The position numbers and the translations under genes are program-made. From positions 1,178,001 through 1,242,000 of the forward strand of contig OZ241909.1 of NCBI GenBank assembly GCA_965203735.1: DNA of 64,000 bases, written 5' to 3'. This stretch comes from Bin55 sp965203735. Its GTDB lineage: Bacteria > Pseudomonadota > Gammaproteobacteria > Pseudomonadales > Azotimanducaceae. How positions within the stretch are numbered: position 1 is the stretch's first letter; every line of letters starts with the position of its first letter. Positions 27,499 to 36,162 of this stretch are shown here, piece after piece. Below the pieces are notes generated by a model that saw nothing but the letters and a program-made list of their open reading frames with translations, ran no database searches and was not told the DNA's origin.

Positions 27499-28599
27499 AT
27501 GGCAGACACCGAACTCATTGAAACCCTCGACGAATTTCAAGACGAGTACCGCAAGGGTATCGGTTCCGTACTCGGACATCGTCCGTCGAAGCAAGCGAAC
27601 ATAGACAATATTCGAAGGTACGGAGACGGTGCCGGCGACTACAACCCACTGTATCGGGATGCTGAGTACGCAACGAATAGCCGCTTTGGAGACATAACAG
27701 CCCCTCCAACGTTCTTGTATGCCGTGACACTTGGTGTGATAGCGGGAGAAACTGGTGCGATTGATCGTAGACGGGTATCAACTCGGTACTTGCCGGTCAA
27801 CTATGCCGGAGCGGAAATTGAGTTCATTCAACCGATATGGAGAGACGACACCATTACTGCCGTTGAAACCGTTGGAGAAACTCAGCGAAAGACCAGCAAG
27901 AGGATTGGACCAATAAACTTCAATACCGGTCACGTCGTCTTTTCAAACAATCGTCAAGAGACTGTCGCCACGATCAGGACACTTATGGCCCGCTACCAGA
28001 ACACAGGCGGAATGCTCGAGTACGACCGAACTCCAAAATCGGAAGACGGACAATCGAGTCGAAGTATTGTTGAACCTGCAGATCCGCTAGTCTGGGAACG
28101 TACAAGAAGAGGAGGGAACACACTCTACTGGGAAGATGTCATTGAGGGCGAGGCGATTCCGACACTAAAGAAGGGAACTTATTCCGTTACTGAGCTCTTC
28201 TTGTTTACTCACGGTGTACTTGGTACAGGACGAAGTACACGCGCAGCACTGGATTCGGAAGGCTCTCCTGACCTTGGTGGAGGAGGGAGATTCGACGAGG
28301 AACACGCGCAGAAAAGGCGCAATATGCCAGGGCAGTTCGACTTCGGTCCGCAACGTGTCTGTTGGTTGGCCCAAGCTGTAACCGATTGGATGGGTGACGA
28401 TGGAACGCTCAAGAAGCTCAGTGCCTCAATTCGACATCCCAATGTCGTTGGTGACACCAATACGATTCATGGGTCCGTGACCAGAAAGTTTCGGTCCGAG
28501 AATCAGTACCTAGTGGAAGTATCTGTGGAGAATGTGAATCAATCTGGCTTACCCACGGCGTTTGGCACTGCCACCGTCGAGTTGCCGGCGCGCGGATAA
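27499..28599 (+). CDS. MaoC/FAS1-like dehydratase domain protein
   Basis: Double hot-dog protein, 366 residues, likely a 3-hydroxyacyl-CoA dehydratase or a related acyl-CoA hydratase. The N-terminal hot-dog has the pattern GDGAGDYNPLYRDAEYA (about residues 39-55), with a TAPPTFLYA block typical of the MaoC_dehydrat_N family. The C-terminal hot-dog is more diverged (TNTIHGSVTRKF). The start is ATG 27499 (MADTELIETL), preceded by AAAGG; an upstream ATG at 27388 would add 37 residues with no domain-like features. It may act with the dioxygenase encoded divergently, but no further beta-oxidation gene is adjacent. Confidence 0.82.
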   Translation: MADTELIETLDEFQDEYRKGIGSVLGHRPSKQANIDNIRRYGDGAGDYNPLYRDAEYATNSRFGDITAPPTFLYAVTLGVIAGETGAIDRRRVSTRYLPVNYAGAEIEFIQPIWRDDTITAVETVGETQRKTSKRIGPINFNTGHVVFSNNRQETVATIRTLMARYQNTGGMLEYDRTPKSEDGQSSRSIVEPADPLVWERTRRGGNTLYWEDVIEGEAIPTLKKGTYSVTELFLFTHGVLGTGRSTRAALDSEGSPDLGGGGRFDEEHAQKRRNMPGQFDFGPQRVCWLAQAVTDWMGDDGTLKKLSASIRHPNVVGDTNTIHGSVTRKFRSENQYLVEVSVENVNQSGLPTAFGTATVELPARG

Positions 28600-28647
28600 C
28601 GCACGTCTTTCTGCGAAACTGATTGTCCTATTGGATTGCTATAGCTC

Positions 28648-30120
28648 ATGGCATGTGTTCTGGCAATTGATCAAGGCACATCGAGTTCTCGAGCGATTGT
28701 CTTTGACGAAGACCTTCGGCCACTCGGACTAGGTCAACGAAGTCTCCCTTCTATATACCCTCACGATGGATGGGTGGAGCAGGATCCCCATTTGCTTTGG
28801 AGATCAGTGCTAGAGTCAGGTCGCGAAGCCATTGCTCAGTCGAAAGTTCCACCATCAAAAATAGACGCGATTGGAATAACCAATCAGCGCGAGACCTCCA
28901 TTATCTGGGATGCCAGTACATCAGAGCCGTGCTGCAACGCTATCGTATGGCAAGACCGAAGAACGGCTGAAATCTGTGAACAGGTTCAGTCCGATGGGTT
29001 AGAGGAACTTGTCACAACGCAAACAGGTCTCGTAATTGATCCCTACTTTTCCAGTACCAAACTGAAATGGCTCCTCGACAATCCAACATTTCGGAGACTT
29101 GCTGAACAAGGGGACCTGAGATGGGGCACCGTCGATTCATTCCTTGTCTGGCGTCTTACGAAAGGGAGAATTCATGCGACAGATTCAACAAATGCATCGC
29201 GAACTCAACTATTCGACATCAATCAAAACCAATGGTCAGACGAACTCTTGAAGTACTTCGGGATTCCAAGAAGCACATTACCCAAGGTGATGAATTCCAT
29301 GGATACCTTCGGTGTAGCCGACAGCAATTGGTTTGGCAGCGAGATTCCAATATTGAGCGTCGTTGGAGACCAACAGGCAGCACTTCTCGGCCAAGGCTGT
29401 TTCGAGTCTGGAATGACAAAGACAACCTACGGTACTGGATGCTTCCTAATAACGAACACGGGAGCGGATCGTTACGATTCGACGGCCGGCTTGTTGAGCA
29501 CAATCGCGTATCGTTTGAATAATCAAACGACGTTCGGAGTGGAAGGGAGCATTTTCAACGCAGGGACATCCATTAAGTGGCTGCGTGACAGACTAAAGTT
29601 CATTGACGCTGCCGCCGAATCCGAAACAATTGCGACCAAGATCGAAGGCAACACAAAGGGTGTTTATGTGGTACCAGCTTTTACTGGTTTAGGTGCGCCT
29701 CATTGGAAGCCACATGCACGAGCCCTAGTATGCGGGCTGACGCTGGACTCCGGTGACGATGAAATCGTCGTCGCAACATTAAAAAGTGTCGCTTTTCAAA
29801 CTGCCGATCTGTTAGCTGCTATTAGACAGGACAGAATTCCACTTTCAAAGATGCGAGTAGATGGTGGAATGGTGCGGAATTCGTGGTTTTGTCAATTCCT
29901 TTCTGACGTAACGGAACTAACCGTGGACCGGCCGATGAATGTCGAGACGACCTCCGCAGGTGCAGCAACTTTGGCTCTATTAGGTCTAGGTCAGATTGGA
30001 AACCTAACTGAGGCAGCACGAATGTGGAGTCTAGATGAGTCGTTTCAGCCGACTATGGACTCCGACTCGAGAATTCGTGAGATTCGCGGCTGGACGGAGG
30101 CTGTACGCAGAACGTTCTAA
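28648..30120 (+). CDS. glpK: Glycerol kinase
   Basis: FGGY-family kinase that converts glycerol to glycerol 3-phosphate. The 490 residues start at the nucleotide-binding loop (LAIDQGTSSSRAIVFDE). Family blocks follow: AIGITNQRETSIIWD, the IVWQDRRT substrate segment, GDQQAALLGQGCF, and the C-terminal MRVDGGMVRNSWFCQFLSD signature. No glpF or glpD is nearby. Its stop codon overlaps that of the next, convergent gene. Confidence 0.95.
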   Translation: MACVLAIDQGTSSSRAIVFDEDLRPLGLGQRSLPSIYPHDGWVEQDPHLLWRSVLESGREAIAQSKVPPSKIDAIGITNQRETSIIWDASTSEPCCNAIVWQDRRTAEICEQVQSDGLEELVTTQTGLVIDPYFSSTKLKWLLDNPTFRRLAEQGDLRWGTVDSFLVWRLTKGRIHATDSTNASRTQLFDINQNQWSDELLKYFGIPRSTLPKVMNSMDTFGVADSNWFGSEIPILSVVGDQQAALLGQGCFESGMTKTTYGTGCFLITNTGADRYDSTAGLLSTIAYRLNNQTTFGVEGSIFNAGTSIKWLRDRLKFIDAAAESETIATKIEGNTKGVYVVPAFTGLGAPHWKPHARALVCGLTLDSGDDEIVVATLKSVAFQTADLLAAIRQDRIPLSKMRVDGGMVRNSWFCQFLSDVTELTVDRPMNVETTSAGAATLALLGLGQIGNLTEAARMWSLDESFQPTMDSDSRIREIRGWTEAVRRTF

Positions 30121-31028
30121 TTCTCTGCTTGATCGCTGCGTATCTTTTCAACGAGGCTTCTGATGAGGTCAGGTGTATGCGACTCAATCTCGCCAGCCTG
30201 TTGAACCAGACTTCGTTTCTTGTCATTGTCTAGTTCTTGATCGCCTGCCTTACTCAGGAGGCTAGACACTTCGGAGAATTGCTGAGCTAACGAGCTTGTC
30301 TCGTCGCACTCCTGTAATTCCCAGTTGTTGAAATATTCGGATGCCACGTGGCGACATTCTGACCAGACTTGAGCATTCCACCAGTTTCCGTGGGAATTGA
30401 ACTCATTTGATCGCAAAGCGTCGGCCCATACTTCAAAACCACTAAGACCAAATCTATAGCCATCAGTTTGAAAGTCAGCAGCGGCTTCATACATACGCAA
30501 CGCGCACTCAAGACCCCTTAACACTCGGACTGGCTTTGTGGCTGAATCGCACCTGTCAATTCTGTAGAACCCGAAAATCGGCGGATCTTTCTTCTTAAGG
30601 TCTTCAAACTCTACTCTCTTGAGGCATGCATCTCCTTCGGGTCCCCATGGAAGCGAGAGTTCAAGACCCTTTTTATCCGACTTGGAAACCAATTGATGTT
30701 CTAGTGCTTCCACAGACAGAACAGATTCTCGGGCAGCTCTTTCGGCTTCTATTGCGATATTGTTTTGTGGATCAGACGAGTAGCCGAGGGAAATGCGCGT
30801 CATGCAAAGTCCGAGGAGGCAAAGGTTTTCCAACACATGCTGATGGTTCCAACAGTAGGGTCCACTAGGGCAAAGATCTGGAGCAATGTTTAGCGCATAG
30901 GCAAATCCAGATTCACAGTAGAAGTCCTTTGGAACGATGCTCAATCCGTAATGGTTTGCGGCACCGACTACAACGCCCATAAAAGTAGCGTTGTAAGGAG
31001 GTTGTGTTGGAAAGATTGCGCTGGACAT
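30117..31028 (-). CDS. Hypothetical protein, possible cysteine-peptidase/BtrH-like N-terminus
   Basis: 303-residue protein not confidently recognised. There is no signal peptide or membrane segment. The N-terminal region (about residues 15-65) has the pattern NHYGLSI, a CESGFAYAL segment, then several Cys and a YCWNHQH motif. This weakly recalls the N-terminal domain of BtrH-like and C39-type papain-fold proteins, which is a guess. The middle holds an EAERAARESV helix and the C-terminal 60 residues look like a coiled coil rich in Gln, Glu and Lys. It overlaps the end of glpK by three bases and may share a transcript with the esterase lipoprotein gene 109 bases upstream. The ATG 31028 start has no obvious ribosome-binding site. 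Confidence 0.6.
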   Translation of the reverse strand: MSSAIFPTQPPYNATFMGVVVGAANHYGLSIVPKDFYCESGFAYALNIAPDLCPSGPYCWNHQHVLENLCLLGLCMTRISLGYSSDPQNNIAIEAERAARESVLSVEALEHQLVSKSDKKGLELSLPWGPEGDACLKRVEFEDLKKKDPPIFGFYRIDRCDSATKPVRVLRGLECALRMYEAAADFQTDGYRFGLSGFEVWADALRSNEFNSHGNWWNAQVWSECRHVASEYFNNWELQECDETSSLAQQFSEVSSLLSKAGDQELDNDKKRSLVQQAGEIESHTPDLIRSLVEKIRSDQAEN

Positions 31029-31137
31029 AGGGAAGTAGGAACCTTGTAGTTCTGGAACCCACGGCAGTTGACTACCAGTGGTCTCTGAAGCAAGCAGATT
31101 GTAGTTGCTAGAGGAGGAGTTAGAGACTGCAGGTTCT

Positions 31138-32343
31138 TTAGTAGGGTTCGAGTCTCTCGTAACCCTGGATGATGTCCTCTTTGGAAATCGTTCCGTTGGA
31201 ATCTAGATCCCACCGGCCAAAATACGCTACCTCTTCACCTTGAAGCTCACTTTGATCAATGAGTTTGTCTCCATTCTCGTCTCGAAAACGGATTACAACG
31301 TCAGCGGTATAGTCGCCAAGGTTACGTCTAGCAGCTTGCCAGTCTTTGCCCTCCACATTAAAAACGTAGTTGGCATTCGGTTCCATGGGGAGCTCTTGGT
31401 TTCTGCGAACAGCCTCGGAGAACGCCAAAAATTCTCTAACAACTGAAGTGGGCAAATCTCTAGTGTTGCCAAGCTCTTCTTTGATACTTCGATGGCTCTT
31501 GTATTGCATGGCATTTACGGTATATACGGGTGCTCCGGTCCTACGGAGTCTCTCGCTAAACTCTTCAACTCTTTCCCACTTTCTCTCTCTCACGATTTTG
31601 AGCTGATCGGCAATTGGCATCAACACAGGACTTGCAACAAGGATCAAGAATGGGGGATAGTCTCGATGGTCTTGTATTTGGTGCAAAGGAGAAGCATGAA
31701 TCCAAGTTTCGACGTTCGCGCCGAAAGCGTTATGAAAATAGCTGGAAGGAGTGTCTTTCAAGCTTTCCATAGTCTTAACCAAATCGTATGCTGCTGTATC
31801 CACTAGTACTACACCTTGGATCCTGGAGCGACTGAGTCCTGCGTTAGCCAGAAATTCGTCACTCAGGGTCAGTAAGCTAACCAAATGTGCTCCAGCTGAG
31901 TGCCCCATTAAGTAGATTCCGTCAGGGTCGCCGCCATATCGTTCAATGTTGTCGACAATCCAAGCCAGAGCCATTGCAACGTCGTTTACGTGATTGGGAT
32001 GTTTTACGGTGTCTGAACTTAATCGGTAGTTCGCACTAACTACCACGTAGCCGAGACTTACAAAATATGGAAGCTTGTTCGAGTTGTACAAAAACTTGTC
32101 TCCGAACGCCCAGCTTCCTCCGTGGACAAACACAACCACAGGAGCATTCGATGCATTCTTTGGCACATGAATATCGAGGCTAGTCAACGCTGGGTCTATG
32201 TTCTCAGCAGCTCGGTACTGAATGTCGAGAAAACTCTTGAAGTACACCTTATTTAGATCTAGGTGGGCGCATCCAAGTGATGCCCATACCATCAATCCGA
32301 GTAGAAAGGTAATTGTGAAGTCTTTTCTTGAATTCATAGTCAA
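31138..32343 (-). CDS. Esterase/lipase lipoprotein with C-terminal EF-hands
   Basis: 401-residue secreted alpha/beta hydrolase. A lipoprotein signal ends with lipobox SLGC (Cys25), so it is probably anchored in a membrane facing the periplasm. The esterase domain has the oxyanion motif HGGSW (residues 74-78), the nucleophile elbow GHSAG (about 146-150) and the NYRLS segment common in carboxylesterase/BD-FAE enzymes. The last 60 residues hold two EF-hand-like calcium loops, DENGDKLIDQSE and DLDSNGTISKED. The combination suggests calcium-stabilised activity outside the cytoplasm. A second Met at codon 3 is an equally good start. Confidence 0.85.
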   Translation of the reverse strand: MTMNSRKDFTITFLLGLMVWASLGCAHLDLNKVYFKSFLDIQYRAAENIDPALTSLDIHVPKNASNAPVVVFVHGGSWAFGDKFLYNSNKLPYFVSLGYVVVSANYRLSSDTVKHPNHVNDVAMALAWIVDNIERYGGDPDGIYLMGHSAGAHLVSLLTLSDEFLANAGLSRSRIQGVVLVDTAAYDLVKTMESLKDTPSSYFHNAFGANVETWIHASPLHQIQDHRDYPPFLILVASPVLMPIADQLKIVRERKWERVEEFSERLRRTGAPVYTVNAMQYKSHRSIKEELGNTRDLPTSVVREFLAFSEAVRRNQELPMEPNANYVFNVEGKDWQAARRNLGDYTADVVIRFRDENGDKLIDQSELQGEEVAYFGRWDLDSNGTISKEDIIQGYERLEPY

Positions 32344-32742
32344 GCGGGACTGGTAGTCTTCATAACAAACACTTCCAATACGTCATGTTAGCGACTGACT
32401 TGTTGGATGTGAATACCGGGTGAGTGGCTTGTTCGCCTTTGAGAAGTATCAAGCGGTGTGATCGAATGCTTACTGAGCTTCTTGTAGATGGTTCCGAAGT
32501 ACTGAGATTTCGCGCTTGCCGTTGTTATTCCGATCGCTTGGAAAGGACGCTAAGATGTAGTTTCTAGCCATCGAAGATTGAGAGTTGTGCACCTGATCAT
32601 TGTTGTGGCACTTGTTAGCCAATTTCGGAACCGGGAAGCAGGTATTTGGCTGGTATTATCTGACCCTATCTATGGAAACGGATTTCCAATCGGTCGTCTA
32701 CCCGACGTACTGATCTAGAGATGCTCAGGGAAGACAAGTAGC
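32344..32742. other. Gene-free gap between divergent genes
   Basis: About 400 bases between the minus-strand esterase and the plus-strand creD gene, expected to hold both promoters. A 33-codon minus-strand frame (32470-32571) is present but lacks a ribosome-binding site. No tRNA, repeat or strong hairpin was seen. Confidence 0.5.
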
Positions 32743-34041
32743 ATGTTCAGCATTGAACCCGTAACCCAACGTTTCATCCTTGTGATTGGGATCATCATAG
32801 TCCTCATGATCCCGCTTCTGACCGTCATGATTTTGGTCTTTGAGCGTAAGGATTACTACGACGATGCAGTAGCAAGCGTCGCCCAGGCGTGGTCTGGCAG
32901 TCAGGTCTTCGCGGGACCGCTAGTTGTGGCCGAGACCAGGCTTGATTCAACAGCCGACATGTCTGACATCAAGATCGAATCCTTGGCTCTGATGCCCAGC
33001 AATCTGACTCTCACCCACAATTCCACGCACGAGATGCGTAATCGAGGGATTTATCGAATACCTGTCTTCAGCGCATCAGTCTCCGCTACAGCCACGTTTT
33101 CTCCTGTTAAAGCTAGCTCTTTGCCGGGAGAGATTCAAAGCGCGGCTATCGTGATGGGTATAACGGACAGTCGGGGGGTGCGAAGTGCAACAATTCGATG
33201 GAACGATACGGAACTTCAGGAACATTACTCATCGCAGCTGAGGGGCCTCGGAAGTGTCGTCAAAACCGAACTCAGTAGAGAGGATCTGCTGAAGGGAGGT
33301 ACTGTGAATGTCGAGATCGAACTTCGTGGAACCGGACGATTTTCAGTTCTTCCGGTTGGAGACAAATCGGTCGTATCCATGAGTTCGGACTGGCCGCATC
33401 CCAGTTTTGATGGTCGATATCTACCGGATGAACGAGAGGTGACCGATGACGGTTTCTCCGCGTCGTGGACAACACATGAGCTTTCCCGCGGGTTCTCATC
33501 TCAGTTAAGCCTCGGAGAATTGAACAATGCTCTTCATACGATCAGTAGCAACTCTCGCCGTCAAGCAGATCTTGGCTATTCGATTCTTACCTTGAACACA
33601 CCCTATCGTGCCGTGGAACGATCAATCAAGTATGGAGTGTTGTTTGTCGTCATGACTATGATCGGAATCCTCTGCATTGAATTGGTATCCAAGTCACGTA
33701 TGCACATTGTTCAATACGGAGTTGTGGGCGTTGGATTGGTACTGTTCTTTCTAATTCTGTTGTCTCTGTCGGAACACATTGGATTTGGTGCGGGCTACGC
33801 TGTAGCTGCTTTGTTGCTCGCATTGATGAATACATCCTATGTTTGGTTCGCGAGCAATAATCGGTCTGTAGCTATCGCGATGTCTTCGATCCTGATTGTC
33901 TTGTATGTGGCTCTTTATCTCGTACTCCAAATGAATGAGTACGCGTTGTTGGTTGGGTCGGGTTTGTTGCTTCTACTGCTCGCTGCGCTGATGTTCGCGA
34001 CTCGCAACCTTCGAGCTGACGACTCAGAGGAGAACGCTTGA
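32743..34041 (+). CDS. creD: CreD-like inner-membrane protein
   Basis: 432-residue membrane protein of the CreD family. It has one N-terminal helix (about residues 10-33), a large periplasmic domain to about 290, and a C-terminal cluster of five or six helices. The most typical segments are LNTPYRAVERSIKYGVLF and the SLSEHIGFGAGYAVAALL block, both CreD hallmarks. In enterobacteria CreD is controlled by the CreBC two-component system and affects envelope integrity and beta-lactam tolerance. No creBC genes are adjacent. A hairpin follows the stop. Confidence 0.87.
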   Translation: MFSIEPVTQRFILVIGIIIVLMIPLLTVMILVFERKDYYDDAVASVAQAWSGSQVFAGPLVVAETRLDSTADMSDIKIESLALMPSNLTLTHNSTHEMRNRGIYRIPVFSASVSATATFSPVKASSLPGEIQSAAIVMGITDSRGVRSATIRWNDTELQEHYSSQLRGLGSVVKTELSREDLLKGGTVNVEIELRGTGRFSVLPVGDKSVVSMSSDWPHPSFDGRYLPDEREVTDDGFSASWTTHELSRGFSSQLSLGELNNALHTISSNSRRQADLGYSILTLNTPYRAVERSIKYGVLFVVMTMIGILCIELVSKSRMHIVQYGVVGVGLVLFFLILLSLSEHIGFGAGYAVAALLLALMNTSYVWFASNNRSVAIAMSSILIVLYVALYLVLQMNEYALLVGSGLLLLLLAALMFATRNLRADDSEENA

Positions 34042-34072
34042 GGCTCGCCCGACAGTCGGGTGCCGTTGAGCC
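34042..34072 (+). terminator. Nested hairpin after creD
   Basis: GGCTC pairs with GAGCC, and inside it CCCGA pairs with TCGGG across a three-base loop. It begins right after the creD stop and lies before the convergent ATPase gene. There is no T-tract, so support is moderate. Confidence 0.4.
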
Positions 34073-34141
34073 ACTAAGAATCTCATTTCATCTCTTCGGT
34101 AATGGCCTCTGAGAGTTTTGGAGCTATCGGCTGTACGGCGT

Positions 34142-35299
34142 TCAAGTAACTCTGCCTTCCAACAGGAAACGCATAGCAGTTGCTAGATCGCATACTGCAC
34201 TGGTCTTGTTCGCAGCTATGTGTGCTGTGCGACAAATCAGTAGCGTGTTTGTCGCACCCAGAAGCTCTGAGTTTTCGACAGCAAGTCGAAATTCGTCGAC
34301 AGAGGGACTCGTCGTCAGTTTTATTTCAATCGCCCAAAGACGAGAATCGCATTGCACGAGTAGATCAATTTCGCGACCATTCGCGAATCGAGCGTGAAAC
34401 GCGTCAAATGACCTTCCCAAATTCGCGAGCGACGAAAGTAATTGTTCTATGACATGTCCTTCCCAACTCTGTCCCACGCTGGGATAACTGAACAACTGTT
34501 CACGGTTATCGATTCCCAGCAATAAATGCAACAGTCCAGTATCACGCCAATATAGCTTGGGACTCTTGACGAGTCGTTTGCCAATGTTCTTGTGATATGC
34601 AGGCAATCTCCGAATCAAGTATGCCCCTTCTAGATAATCAACATAAGAATTGACCGTGTGGTAGGAAAGCGAAAGGCTCTTTCCTAACTCACTTGCATTC
34701 CACACTTGGCCGTTACGATAAGCAAGCATTTTCATGAGACGCAGGGTAGTCGATGGACGAGCGGGCAGTCCCCATTCCGGCAAGTCTCGATACGCCAAGA
34801 GTCGAATGTAGTTGGACTGCCATTCGAGCGCATCCGAGTCGTTGCACACTCCACCATCAATGTAACCACCGAAAAACCAATGCCGTTCCCGTTGTTGATC
34901 ACTGGTCAGTTCACCCTGATTGAGAGGACTCATTTCGACTAGAGCCAGTCTCCCCGCAAGAGATTGGGTTACTTGATGCATCAAGGCGGGAGAGATTGAA
35001 CCTAGAAGTAAGTACCGTCCGCGGAGAGTCCTATTTTGATCAATCTCACCACGCAGCCGAGGAAAGACTTCGGGCCAACTTTGCGCTTCATCTAAAACGA
35101 TGAGCTGTTCACTGTGGGAGAGGTTGTTCCATTCAAGATCGAGGCGTAAGCGGTCCGGTTCTTGTTCGAGGTCAAAGTAGTTTGGCGACAGTGTCTTTCC
35201 AATCGTGGTTTTTCCACACTGTCTCGGACCTACGATTGCGACTGAAGGATATTCGGCAAGACGTGATTGAACCAAGCGCGTAACTGTACGACGAATCAT
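34142..35299 (-). CDS. ATP-binding protein, AAA_14/DUF4143 family
   Basis: 385-residue protein of a widespread family with no settled function. An N-terminal P-loop domain has Walker A GPRQCGKT (residues 24-31) and Walker B LIVLDEAQ (about 65-72). A winged-helix-like middle (LGKSLSLSYHTVNSYVDYLEG) could bind DNA, and the C-terminal DUF4143 part has a PD-(D/E)XK-like signature (GREIDLLVQ, then AIEIK). The gene starts at ATG only two bases from a large palindrome that contains its likely promoter, and has no ribosome-binding site. This arrangement suggests self-repression, possibly through the winged-helix region. The AT-rich upstream DNA contrasts with the neighbours and suggests a mobile cargo gene. 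Confidence 0.88.
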   Translation of the reverse strand: MIRRTVTRLVQSRLAEYPSVAIVGPRQCGKTTIGKTLSPNYFDLEQEPDRLRLDLEWNNLSHSEQLIVLDEAQSWPEVFPRLRGEIDQNRTLRGRYLLLGSISPALMHQVTQSLAGRLALVEMSPLNQGELTSDQQRERHWFFGGYIDGGVCNDSDALEWQSNYIRLLAYRDLPEWGLPARPSTTLRLMKMLAYRNGQVWNASELGKSLSLSYHTVNSYVDYLEGAYLIRRLPAYHKNIGKRLVKSPKLYWRDTGLLHLLLGIDNREQLFSYPSVGQSWEGHVIEQLLSSLANLGRSFDAFHARFANGREIDLLVQCDSRLWAIEIKLTTSPSVDEFRLAVENSELLGATNTLLICRTAHIAANKTSAVCDLATAMRFLLEGRVT

Positions 35300-35782
35300 G
35301 ATTGTGTAAAATAGAATTATATTTCTATTTTACACAATGACCTTAAGATTAAATGTGCAAATTAGAAATAGTTTACTATTTATGCTCACGTCATTGTCTG
35401 AGGGATAGCGTAAGAGTCCTGTTGCGCGTGATGAATTCACCTTGCATGTATCCAATGTCGTTTCGTTTCTCTTAGAGGTCTTCAGTTCTTGACTTGTGCA
35501 ACTATCGTTGATCCATCGAGAAGGGACCCGACAATGTTCAGACTTCAACGATCAAATGCAAAGGATACGGGTCCACACTCGAAGTGAGCTATGGAAAGTC
35601 CGAATGGAGCTATTGGATCGCTGTCAGTTTGCTACCAAATGTCAGAAGAAAGACAATTTCAAATCAACTAGAGAGGGTCTATATAATTTCTGCTGACTTT
35701 AGGTTAGTCCGCTCGTTCAACCGTACGGGTACTAGTCCAATCGAGCCACTATTGGAAGTCTCCACGCTTTCATATCAACAGT
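35300..35782. other. AT-rich intergenic region with two palindromes
   Basis: About 480 bases between the DUF4143 gene and the DUF1820 gene. Next to the large palindrome, a second dyad AAATAGT-TT-ACTATTT lies at 35366-35381. Short plus-strand frames at 35496 and 35584 overlap each other, have no ribosome-binding site and look random. The remainder shows nothing recognisable and must hold the DUF1820 promoter. Confidence 0.5.
35301..35338. promoter_or_regulatory. Perfect inverted repeat (16-bp arms) around the DUF4143 promoter
   Basis: The arms ATTGTGTAAAATAGAA and TTCTATTTTACACAAT are exact reverse complements across a six-base centre TTATAT. On the minus strand the centre and arm edge read TATAAT (35316-35321), a perfect -10 box, which would place the transcript start about 10 bases before the ATG. 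A dimeric repressor on this dyad would therefore cover the promoter. Confidence 0.75.
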
Positions 35783-36112
35783 ATGGATTCAATCAACCGA
35801 CGCCTCTACCGAGTTCAGTTTCATAACGCACGACAGATCTACGAAGTCTATGTGCGCGAAGTCTACTCAAGCGAAATGTACGGTTTCATCGAACTTCGCA
35901 AATTTGTCTTTGGAAAACCCGCACAAGTAGTTATAGATCCATCCGAGGAGAAACTGCGTGTGGAGTTTGGGGATGTCGACAGCACATTAGTTCCAATTCA
36001 CTCGGTCATCCGAATCGACGAGGTAAAGAAGCAAGGCACTCCAAAGATTTTGGATTCCGATGGGAGCAACGTGACGCCATTTCCGTTGCCAGCACAGGAT
36101 CGAAAGCGTTGA
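35783..36112 (+). CDS. DUF1820 family protein
   Basis: 109-residue conserved protein of unknown function found mainly in gammaproteobacteria. The sequence shows the family's blocks: LYRVQFHNARQIYEVYVREV, SSEMYGFIELRKFVFG, a VIDPSEEKLRVEF strand and the HSVIRIDEVKKQGTPKI end. No signal peptide or membrane helix is present, so it is cytoplasmic. It precedes the flavoprotein gene by 50 bases on the same strand, so the two may share a transcript. The family match is clear; the function is not known. Confidence 0.9.
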   Translation: MDSINRRLYRVQFHNARQIYEVYVREVYSSEMYGFIELRKFVFGKPAQVVIDPSEEKLRVEFGDVDSTLVPIHSVIRIDEVKKQGTPKILDSDGSNVTPFPLPAQDRKR

Positions 36113-36162
36113 TCGCTCCAACCTGCTCAAGAAAAGAATTCAGATTGTCGGACTAGACAGAG

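Noticed and set aside
32470..32571. 33-codon minus-strand frame with an Asn-rich, EF-hand-like stretch
   Set aside because: The loop spacing is wrong for an EF-hand and no ribosome-binding site precedes the ATG.
35496..35826. Two overlapping plus-strand frames upstream of DUF1820
   Set aside because: Overlap each other, lack start signals and show random composition.
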